DNA from: Psococerastis gibbosa
Taxonomy: Eukaryota; Arthropoda; Insecta; Psocodea; Psocidae
Assembly (NCBI GenBank): GCA_963971405.1
Contig: OZ020486.1
Span: 5,851,419-5,915,418 of the forward strand
Direction of reading: 5' to 3'
Length of the DNA stretch: 64,000 nucleotides
Shown here: piece by piece, positions 33,701 to 45,700 of the stretch
How the letters are laid out: every line of letters begins with the position of its first letter
Position numbering within the stretch: the stretch's first letter is position 1
Notes under the pieces: model-generated
The model's input: only the letters and a program-made list of their open reading frames with translations
Database searches by the model: none
Told to the model about the DNA's origin: nothing
Translations under genes and position numbers: made by a program

Positions 33701-36700
33701 TTAAATAATGGCGGCAACTATTCCCGTCATCGGGCTACTGAGGCTTTTTCTACACAAGCCTGCACCAGCCATAGACATAGTAAAACTATAGACTCATTGT
33801 AAACATTCGGGTTGAAGCCGCTTGACTTCGGCTATTTCCGTAGTATAGGACCAGATTGAGCCTTTTGCCATTTGATACCATGTTAACATTTTATTTTTTA
33901 TTTGATTATTTAAAGATTATTTAGAACGGAAAATCATGCCAGGTAACCAGCAATATTTTTAAGCAGAACTGGGAGTACTTTTAATTTAAATTTTAAACAA
34001 TATAGGCCTATATAATAAATGTAAATAATAAATTTAATTATATATGAAACAACAAAGAAAACTATAAAGAAAACATATAATAAAACTATTAAATTTGAAT
34101 TTCCCGCCAAAATGCACCTATGAGGGGGCGTGGTCGTGGCTTCAGTCCTCCAGCACAGCCGAAATACGACAAGGTGGCTCCATAGTTTTATTAGCTCCAT
34201 GGCACCAGCAGACTTGCCACCACACACTCCGATTATGCCGCTGCTTGGTCTGGGACTGCTTATTTGTTATATTCGCAGCTAGCCACCATGTCTGGTGATC
34301 TTTTCGCTATCCACCACCTGCGACCCCGCTAGTAGCCTGCAGCTCAGCCTTAGGTTACATGACAAAACTATCACGGAATCGTTGAGTGCCCATCTCGCCA
34401 AGAGCGGATCCAGCGGGGGGTGGGGGGGGGGCACAAGTTGTTTGTAAGTTTAAAAGGTACTTTGTTTGTTGAAAATTTGAGTTTTTTTTTACTATCATAT
34501 TCTCATAATATATACTCATACTGACATACCCCGTGGATCCGCCATTGCATCCAGCTCACCTGCTGGTAGAAATACTCAGAGCACAATTGGCCGTTACTAT
34601 AATTACTAGTATAATAACACCGATCAATCACAGTTAGTGCACGTGATTTGTTACAAAACTGTGGCCTATTAGGGTTAATGACGGCCACATACCATGTACC
34701 AAAATGTAGAGGAACATTTCTTTTACTTTATGATGTCTCATTTATAACTCTACAATTAATATTATCTGTGAAAAAAAAACGTGTATGGGTGCGATTAGCT
34801 CTTAACTTATACTTACTTACTGGTCAAAAATCCTCTTGCTCCAATATTCGGCCTTTCCAGAAGCACATCCAAAGTTTGCCTTGCGGAAATCAGGTATGGC
34901 GAAGACACTGGTGGCACCAGAGGCTTCACACATTCGCGGCTGAGCTTTTTGAAACTCTGGTATACTTTGGAGTGGTACTTTCGGACAAGTGCCCACGAGG
35001 TCTCCATGCGGTATACAGCAGGATGTTGCAGGCCATGCAAAATGCTGCAGGCAGACTGTAGGTTGGCCAACCTGTAGCACTTGTCACATACTAGTATAAG
35101 CCGGGCGATTATACGGCTTCGAATCTAAAAAAGAAGAAATTACTATAGTTTTAAATAGAAGTGCCTAGAAGCCAAGGAGTGCAAGTGACATTGTAACAGC
35201 ATAGGCTTTCACGGCCGGAGTCGAATGAAGAACCTGTAGAATCCGGGCTGATGGACCGTGGTCGAAATGAAAGCGAACTTCCAAACGTTTCGTCAACATC
35301 TGCGGTCGACATCTTCAGTGGAACTGCGTAGACTTCTAAGATTGTATCTCGGAGGCTCAGCAGCGACTGTCAACAGTCGACCACGGCCCATCAGCCCGGA
35401 TTCTACTGGTTCTTCACGCAAGTGACATTTTTTGCGTTTTAGAGTTAAGTTCACCAAGTTCCTTCCTCTAGCTGCTCTTTATCCTAGAAACCAACAGAAA
35501 CATCGGGATCTGCCATTTTGACAATGCTAGAATTAATTAAAAAGAGGTGTACCGGTACATTTTCAATCGCGTTACAAATGTTTGCTTCAATTAACTCGAA
35601 TATTTATTTTTGTCACTTGTACCTATTGGCGACCCCTTCAAAAATTTGGCTATGCAATGGTAGATTCTTAACATAATGGTTGTGGATAAATTTTAGTTAG
35701 GAGGGCCCCTTGACCAGGGATGGATCCAGCCTATTGGCGGGGGGGGGGGGGGGGTAGTCGTGTGTAAAAAAAATAACAAACATAATTTATGTAGTATCAA
35801 TTAAATTAGAGCGTAATAAATTAACTTACAATAGGTTTGATTAATTTTTTTTTTTTTTTTGGAGGGGGCAGCTACCCCCCTTTTTTTATTAAATCTATTG
35901 TAAGTTAATTGATTACGCTTTAATTTAATTGATAGTTACTACATAAATTATGTTTGTTATTTTTTGACCCAAACGCACATTACGCACTTCAAGTTAAGTA
36001 ACTTGTACTTTTCTTAGTAGGTACCCTATAGACATTTCTATTAAATTAGAAACACAAACTTCTTAATTTGCAAACGAAAACTTAGTGTTTTAACAAAACT
36101 TGGTATAACAAGTAACAACTCATTGTGAAAAATTACTCTGTAATGTTTTACGTTATAAATGTAAAAAAAAATATTTTTTTTGGTAACTAGAGTAAAACCC
36201 AAATAATCGTTAAAAAATAAACTTTGTCTACGAAACGGGTTTCGTTTTTTTTTAACACACTAAGTTTTGTTTGTTTGTCACTTACCCTAGCTGTGTCACA
36301 TATAACAATCTGTGTAGCTACCAAGCGACTGATTCGATGGGAAAACGTCAGCCAAGTCAGAAAATTTGCGCTTTGCCTCCCTCTACCTTGCTTACTCAGT
36401 AATCGCAACTCATGCACCGGAATCTATAAATTACTGTAAATTGTTATTAACATTTAATAAGACAACTAAAATGTCTGCATCATTAATGGGATTCATGGCG
36501 GTGGCCAGTGGCGTAGACAGATTTTTTTTTGGGGGGGGGGGGGGGTCCAGTTTTCATGCAACATCAATACATAAAGTTTGCCCGTTTACGATAGGTTTTC
36601 GAATGGGGTTGTGTTTCATTTGGTGCTCCCCCCCCCCGTATTTTCATAAAACACTAAAAAAATAGGAAAGCCGTCCTCATGGATGTACGCATCTTCTAAT

Positions 36701-39700
36701 TAGGGGCATGATCTTAATTGCCCCGCCCGAGGGGTCGGGGGGCTGAAGGGGGGCCCGGGGGTCGCCCCCGGGGAAGGCTTTTGAAAAAAAATAGGCCTGA
36801 AATTGTGCAGTTTTATACATTTTGAAGTATATACGTCTTGTAACCAAGTCTAATAATGTTTAGGTTTTACAGCCGAAGAATAGTAGACCTACCGCAAGAA
36901 TTAAAGGGGGAATAATTTTGAAAAAGAATAGGCCCCAAATAGTGGAATTTACCCACTTTGAAAGCGGTTATGCTCATATTTTACATATGAAGAATACGTA
37001 GGGATTGTTTTTTAAAAGATAGGCCTGAAATAGTTTGTCTGCAAAAAAATTTTGATTTTGCAGACGATAACATTATTAACAAAACTACAAACAGGGGGAC
37101 CGGGGTCTCCCCGGGGAATTTTTTTGAAGAAATATCTGAAAAATTTTCTGTTTTGCTAAATTTTGGGCCCGCCCCCTTGGCTACGCCACTAGTGGTGGCG
37201 AGTTTCCGGTATATAGGTAGGTTAAAAAGAACTAATGCCGAACTGAAAGCACTACCAGAAACTATTAATTATCAACGACGGTGGTCCCATGTATATCAAA
37301 ATGTAGAGGAACATTTCTTTTAAAGTGCTGTATGTAGATTTCGAACCACTTGGGGGACATGGTAAAGTCACACGATTAAATCGTAAGAGACCAGGACTGG
37401 ACATGCCCGTAGACTTACTGGTACAGTCTCAGCGCGTTATCATGTGCCAACATGTTCCCCTGCCAACGCTGTGCACATCGCCATGCTTGCTGCAGTTTGA
37501 GACATGGTCTGCTCTAATGGATTCAACATGGTAAGGCCGTTGGCGTTGGATACATTGTAGATGGGCTCAGAAGCTGCCATGTTTCTACCCATTCGAATTC
37601 ATGATGGCTTCCTTGGGATTCCACTTCCCGCAGCTTTACCTACGATAGTCGGAACCTCCCTTCTTCTTCTTTCAATGCCTCTTCTATCAATGGCGACCAT
37701 CATGGCAATTTGTACCTTGGAGACTGCTGCTCTGGAAAAGGACGTCGTGCTCTTGCCAAACCACTGCCTCAGGTTTTTCAACCAGGATCTTCTTCTGCCT
37801 GGAGCCCTATCTCGGTCCTGTAATATGAAATATACACTGGCTTCTTCTAGCTTCTTCTGGCTCTTTCTGCCTCTGTTTTCCGAGCCTACTCCTATTAATT
37901 TTAATACCTCGGTTGCCTATGGGCCAGACGGCTGCACGCCCATTCTTATGAAAGCCTTGTGTCGCTTATGCAGTACTGCGAGCTAGCCAAACGTAACGGC
38001 CGTGGCGTAGCCAGAAATCAGAATACTGAATGGTGAAAAATATGAGTAAGTTGGAGCTAAGGCTGCATTATTATATGTAGAAGTTGATACCTCCCTTAAC
38101 GTACATTAATGTGTACCTGTACCTTAAGAAACAAGATGGAGTCAATAATGGTCAGCTGATAGGCCAGACTACTGCTATCCATGTCCCAAATGGAAATGCT
38201 GCAGGTTTGCTTCAAAGAGTCTTTAAAATTAAATAAAGTTTTATCCAAAGAAATCTTCTCCCTTCTTGACCTGTATTTCCATCCTAGGCTCGATAGCTTT
38301 TTCTTCACAAAGTTGGCATCCTTTTCTAAATTGGTGGGGCTGCTACCTTTTCTAACCGATTGGGAGAGTTTCTTTCTAATTTTTTCAGGTTTGTACCTGA
38401 AATTTCAAAGAATTAACAATTTTTGTTGGTTGTGGATCATATGATTTCAGTATGGAACGTACCATATGTTGCAAAAAAAGATGGTTTAATTACGCACTGA
38501 CACATTGAGATTATAGAGAAAAAAAAAAAATCTTTGACGGAAGGGAATGTCCAATCTGCCCTCCTATAAGAAGGAAAGATGGGCAAATTTTGGGCCCATC
38601 GGTCCATACAATTACAATTAACCCATAATTAAATACAACAAAGTTATATGAAATTACAAATTTAACTGTAAAGAACCGGTCCGAGTTCACATGAACATGC
38701 TTGCCTATTTATAAATTAGTAGACTGATAATATGAGTAATTTTGTAGTAAATAATTTCCCTATGGCTAAATTTCGGTTCCCTCGATATCCCCATGACCGT
38801 AGCCAGGGTCCATATGACGGCACTGGATCCCGAGTCACTCGCTACGGAGCCACCGAGTTACAACCTTCGAAGTCTACGCAGCGCCACTGAAGATGGCGAC
38901 CGCAGATGTTGACGAAACGTTTGGAAGTTTACTTTCATATCGACCACGGCCCATCAGCCCGGATTCTACTAGTTCTTCATTCAGTGCAAGTATTCTGTAT
39001 AATACCAATATTCTGTAGTCCAGAAGCATAACAGGGGATCCCGAGGAGAATTCTGATGTGTTGCAGTAAATTGACCAACGGTATCCATGGATTGACTGCA
39101 GTCCAATCGTTTTTTTAAATTTTCGTCCTCTTGTATTATTGCCCGTTCTGCCTTTATCCGAATCAGCGAACGCGATCTTTTCATCTGAGGGTAAAAGGTT
39201 AGTTATTACAAATGAATTTCCTTTCTAAAAACAAGGTAGCTGAAATGTACACAGTTGCATAACTATTGTTTTGCAGATTTGCGGTCTAAATATTTATAGG
39301 CTATTTATTATTATTATTGCATTATTATAATTATTATTGTATAATAATAAAAACTGACATTAAAATAACAAGTAAAAATAAAATAAAAATAAAATAAACA
39401 TAAATAAATAACAAAAATAAATGATTAAGCCTTGTTTAGCAGCACTGTATGAGTCTTTTGTCCCAAATAAGCGCTAGCTTGGGGATGGGGGATGGTATTA
39501 TTATATATGTATTGTATTTTTGTAATATATGCTCCTTGTCCAGGGAATACTGGACAAGGAAAAGAAGAAGAAGAAGATATGTATTATGGTATTATTATGT
39601 ATTGTGTTTTGTAAATATATGCTCCTTGTCCAGGTAATACTGGGCAAGCAAAAGTAAAGAAAGAAAGAAAGAAAGAAAAAAGAAAGAAAGAAAGAAAAGA

Positions 39701-42700
39701 AAGGAAATATTCTTTATTTTCCATACTGCATACTGCCCACTCTTACAATTAACCCATAATGTTAACATAAATACTGTTTAAAATAAAACTAAAACTAAAA
39801 GTGACCATTTCCACACCATTTATACAACATACATACTCATAAAATAATCATGACACGCCCCCTTAAACTTCTTTCAAAGTTTTTAATTTCTGATTGGATC
39901 CGTTAGGGAGTTCCAAAGCCTCACCGCAAGAATGAAAAAAGAATATATATTATTAATTAACTTATGCATTATTAGTTACGCGATGATACAATCATGATGG
40001 CGTGTTAAACGAAGACTTTCTAAGAGGAAATATTTTGTAAAAATACCCGCTGAAGCTGAAGCCTACCGTCATATTAAAAATTCCATCTCGATTAACTTAT
40101 GCATTATTAGTTACGCGATGATACAATCATGATGGCGTGTTAAACGAAGACTTTCTAAGAGGAAATATTTTGTAAAAATACCCGCTGAAGCTGAAGCCTA
40201 CCGTCATATTAAAAATTCCATCTCGATCCGTGCTGTAGGTACCCAAACAATGGTTCAGGTCCGGAAATGGGCAAAACCGGAACTGGCTGGCCGGACCTAG
40301 TCTGACATCGTCCCTCTCCCAAAGTTGAACCACTTGCTCACAAAATTCTTCAAAATTTACCATGGGAACCTATAGACAATAATTAATTATGTATGATCAC
40401 TAAGGCTTTCACGACCGGAGTTATTTGATGAAGCAGTAGAATTATTAGAAGAATTCGATGTTATACATTTAAAATCAGTAAGCAAAATATGAGTGATAGA
40501 TCAAGACCCTGATCTCCGATGAAGCAGTAGAATCCAGGCTGATGGGCCGTGGTCAATTGGAAACCTTTTGGACACCTTACCGTTTCGTCAACATCTGCGG
40601 TCGACGTGTTCAGTGGCACTGGGAAGACTTGAAGATTGTATCTTGGAGGCTCAGCAGCAACTGTTGAGATCGACCATGACCTATCATCCCGGATTTTTCT
40701 GCTTCATAATAATTATTTAAATAAATAAAAATTGTTAAGAGACAATTGGACAACTTTTTTTTAAAAAATAAAATCCAATTTCACATGGATTAGAAGAAAT
40801 GCTCCTCTCCATTTTAGTATGGATAGGTATGTACTCCCATAGTTACACAAATTGGCCACATGATGAAACAGTAGAATCCGGGATGATAGGTCGTGGTCGA
40901 TCAGAAAGTTTACTTCCAAACGTTTCGTCAACACATCTGCGGTCGACATCTTCAGTGGAACTGCGTAAGCGTCTAAGTTTGTATCTCAGAGGCTCAGCAG
41001 CAGGAGCAGCTCCGAGATATTAGAAATCTACGCTGTTCCACTGAAGATGTCAACCCCAGATGTTGATGAACCGTTCCATAACAACAACATCCCGCGTTGT
41101 ACTGCTTCATTATGTAACTCCGCGAAAGCCTTCGTAATTATACAAGTGGCCACAGTTTTGGAAATCATGATATCATTAGTGTCCATTATTCTTTACGAAT
41201 CAAGTTCAAGAACTGTGGCCAATCGATGTTAGTGACTGTCCATGTATGACTGCATAATGTACGTCAAAATATACATAATTTTTTAAAAAACAATAAAAAA
41301 GCTATTTAAGAATTGATTAATGTCGCACATTAGTGGCTGAATGGCACCCCATCGCCGACGCCAGAAAAAAAAACAAAAAAAAAACGTCAAAATATCTCTT
41401 CTAGGCCTACCTTACGATCGGCATAACATCATAACATGGGAAATATGATTTTTAACGTATTTTTCATAGTAGGTTTTATAAATTTGTTGAAAAACCACTA
41501 TAAACTGTAATTTCTTGCTTTACAATACCGGTACTACTGAATAAGTGGCAGATCAAATATCTCTCCAATTATTATTTTATTTAAACGTTTTGCCTAGGGC
41601 TCTGTAAAGAATAGATGGGACATGCGCTTCCCGTCTAAAATAATTTTTTGTATTTCACTTCTCCTATGACCGGCCATTGAAAAGACGTGACAGGTTGCCC
41701 TAGACATTTTTGGTGGGATCGATTGTCCCATCTCTCCTACATGGCTATATACTTGTAGAACTCTAGTTTTGCCCTTTGACATTTCAACTAGACTACATAC
41801 CTTATTTTTCTCCTTTTGTGCAAGCAAACACGCATTATCACGACGGTCGCGTAGCCCCTCCCCGAACCGGTGGTCCTTTTTTGTAAACATACAACGGCTG
41901 ATGGACTTGAGTGCTATATTGTTGTCCGAAGGATTCTCAGTGCTGGCGCTGCTTTCAAAACTAGACGAAAATAAGTATAAAACACAATAGGCTAGATAGT
42001 AGCGTAACGAGTCGGTCCGCCCTGGGCGCCACATCGCCGGGGGCGCCAAATTGGACAAAAAATAATGAGCATTACACAACAACAACAACAAAATTACAGC
42101 TTAAAAGTAATTAAACATTTTAAAATTAAAATAACTGAATATACTGGAATTATTAAGATTTAATTATGGATTGGTTTTTTTATAGACAGCAATAACCAGC
42201 AATAACGCTGGCTCATCAACTTTTTAACATTTTCTCTATCGTTGCCACATGCCATAATCTGTCCCTGATTGTAAATTAATTTAAAAAAAAAAACATTTAC
42301 GAACTGCAATGTCTCAAGAGACAACTTACATCAGATCCGTCTATGGTTGCCAGATTGGAAAGCTACAATATCTGGACAAGGTTACAAAATATCGGGATTT
42401 TGTGAATTTGGTTCCTAGACGAAGGTGGGTCTCCCTCAAGAAGGACCGGCGACCTGGTCAGGATCGCGACTTCGCGGAATGGAAGCACCGTTCGTTGTGG
42501 AGTGGAAATTATTGAAGGAAGAAAGAAAGAAGAAGGAAGAATCAGTGGGCATTCTACAGGCTGTATGATGCAGTAACAAATTTTGATTTTTGGAGCCGTT
42601 TGTCGGGACATTTTCAGTTTTGGCGGAATGTCGGGACACCAATAAAATGTCGGGACAAACCCGACGAATCCCGACCGGCAATAAAAAAATAAATCAATAA

Positions 42701-45700
42701 ATAAATAAGCGTTTATTTGCAAACAGACAAAGTCAAATAATATGCAAATTACAATCCTAGATCCGTGGCCGTACAAGCCCCCCGGTTGAGGCGACTACAC
42801 AGGTCTCGGTACCTACCCATACCAATACATTGTCAAACCTTGCAAGTCTTCTGGCTTATGAATATTTTTTAATATCGGATATATTATCCATGTATATGTA
42901 TAAACTAACGTATTTACAGTATGTCTTAACAATAATAACTTACGCTTGATTATTGCATTGGTAAATAGTTCTTATTTCATTGGAGTCAGAAGACCGACGC
43001 CTCTCTTCAATACACAGCCCAAGATTAGGACGGGATTTTTGAAACTTTCCAATAGGCTGCAAAAATTGAATAAGCTATAGCCTACTGTAATTCGGCAAAT
43101 TTTTCTAAAATTATTAAGAATCCGCTATATACTAGACATCTGAATCAGAGTGTTGCAATCTTTTTCGCTTTAAATTTATGGGGAAGGCTAAAAAAGTCAT
43201 GACATAGAAACAGCCTTTTTACACCCCTTTATATCAGTGTCCTGGTGGTAGTTAGGTTTACCTTTATAGGAGACTCATATCTGTACTTGGTTAAGTCATG
43301 CTTTAGCCTGTTTCATTGCGGCAATGGTAAGTTTGTCTTAGCTTGTCCATTATCGCTTGTAGCCGGTGTAGGTTGACATCGAAAACATAATATACCGGTC
43401 AGTTTGCCAATGCCAAACATTCATTCGGAAACAATACATAAGTGTCCGAAATCCATGAGGTTGTTCCCATTGGACATGGGACCACTATAAGTAGGCTTCG
43501 GTCCATGGTAAGTATTTCAAAAAATACAACTAATACTACCTTTATAAGGCCTATAGGAAATGGGGTGCTAAACGGCTCCCTAAATGTAGGCAATAATGGA
43601 ACCAGTTTTTTTTTTTATCAAAGCAACTACTTACTACGCAATCCACTTTTCTAAATTAATTGTTGAACAACACATCACTTCCTCTATTTAATTAATGATT
43701 ATGCTACAATAAACAGCTGACAGTTGGTTTACCACCCACTTAACCGCCCTGAAGTTGAGCGCACTCTTAGGCCTGGTGCACAAAGGCAGATCTGTTAGGA
43801 GATCTTCTATGTAGAATCTGTCTTTGTAGCATGTAGGTATACCTATTTACCTTTCCTGTTGGCACCTGATGTAGATCATGATACTGCCAAATGGTGTCCC
43901 CAGTAAATCGCACCCGCGTCCTTGAGACATAGGTATACAGGGACCCAGCGCTGGTAGAGCTTGCCACCGACGACTCAGTATGCGACGCAAAGTGGTTTTC
44001 TGATGCTAAAAAACGAACTTTCTCACACCATAACCTCCAGAACATCTGCAAAACGTGTTTAGCATTTCATTTCTCAGTGTCGAGGATACTATTTTTTGGC
44101 TCTGTTTGGGACGTTGCCATCAGTAGCAAGACCGCTACAGGAAAGGTACCCATCAGGGCTTCACTTTCCTCTAAAAACCATTCTTGCTAAGCAGCCTAAC
44201 GAACGTTTTATTTCAGCATCTACAGGAGTTCTCCTGATGTGAGATGGGAGTGGGCTTTAGTTTGGGTCGGCTGAGCGGCCTCTCGAGAGGTTGAACGTCC
44301 AGTTACTCCCACACTACCTGGAAGCTTCCCCAAATCGCACATGGCCATGGCAGCGATGAAAGGAGGAGGGGGGGGGGGGCAAGCAAAGGCACAGGTGCTT
44401 GGTTTGCAAGTTTCCCACTTCCGCAGAAAAAAAAACCATCCGGGCTGGATGAAACCCAGGCTCAGCGGGATATTTTTCGGTAACTTAAAGTTTCACAGGT
44501 TCAGTTTATCTGTAGCGATTATATTTTTTAACTTAACCTGGGAATAAAAATGTGAACAAGATAATTTTATAATGGGAACTATTTAAAATTCTTCTCTTTA
44601 CATTTTAGTACCAAGAATAAGTTAATTCTAAACGGCATAGGCCTGCCTAGTAGGCCCGCAGTTCTCTCACCAAAATATGGTTATGCAATCGTGTTATAGA
44701 ATTGGGGCGTAACAAAAACCTAGCCCCCCCCCCCAAAAAAGGAATGACAGTACATCTAGAAGGATTTAGCTTATAAGTATTGAGATTTTTATTTTTTCTA
44801 GGCACTTGGCAGAAACCACTGGCTGTAGGCGCTCGTCGCTCTCTTTTTATGAATCTTTTTAGTGGTTGTGCCGCCCTTTGGTTCTGGCGCTCCTGATCTG
44901 GCCGCTCTAGACACCCAGTTGCTACAACAATGATAGTAACTATGAGCTTCACACTAACTATGCTGTCGCTGCTGTCGTAGTCAAAAGTCATCAAAAGGTG
45001 TTTGTATACATAGATTCTCCATTTCTGTGAGAAAAACAACTAACAAGCCTACCTTTCGTTTCTCCGCAGCCCCTAGTTCATAATAAACAATTTTGAGATT
45101 CGTATTCGGATTTCCATCATGGAACCTGGCCTTGAGAATTTTTCTCCGTCTCTTCTGGAATACACTTAGAGTGACCAGTTCCATGGGGAAAATGGAAATT
45201 AGTTCCATGCATTCAATCTCTGGGTCGAGACGCCCTGGGTAGAAGTAGATTGGGTATTCACAAGCATTTCTCATAACTTCTGTTGCTATAATAAATTTTG
45301 TTGCTGTTAAACCTAAAAAAATTCAGTGGAAATGAAGGCTACCTATATACTATATTATATATATATATATACTATACTATATACTATACCTATATAGGTA
45401 TACATCTATATATCATCATCCACATACCAACTTCTCGAAATCTTCGCCGAAACAGCCTTTTCCATGTTCCGTTATCCACTACAAATTATAGGTGCAATTC
45501 CACACTCCGTCGACTGCCTAGCCTGTACAACACGTTATCACAGTTGGACCTAACAATTGACATAAATCGAAATAGCTTATCATCATATAAACATCTCATC
45601 CGCGTGCTTCTTGTTATAACACCTGAGTAGTTAACCTTATGCCTACTATTTACTTATTTTTTACTTATTTCTTATTTATTTTTTACGTTGTCAACTATGT

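Noticed and set aside
41594..42091. 165-codon minus-strand ORF as a single gene
   Set aside because: Only 41960-41801 is bounded by splice signals in phase with neighbouring exons. The rest is intron and a small inverted-end element.
44647..45024. Possible exon encoding KWRIYVYKHLLMTFDYDSS after acceptor TTCTCACAG at 45025
   Set aside because: It would leave an intron of only 28 bp after exon 2 (donor at 45053). Exon 2 joins in phase directly to 44045 with a much better protein match, and no good donor ends this segment.
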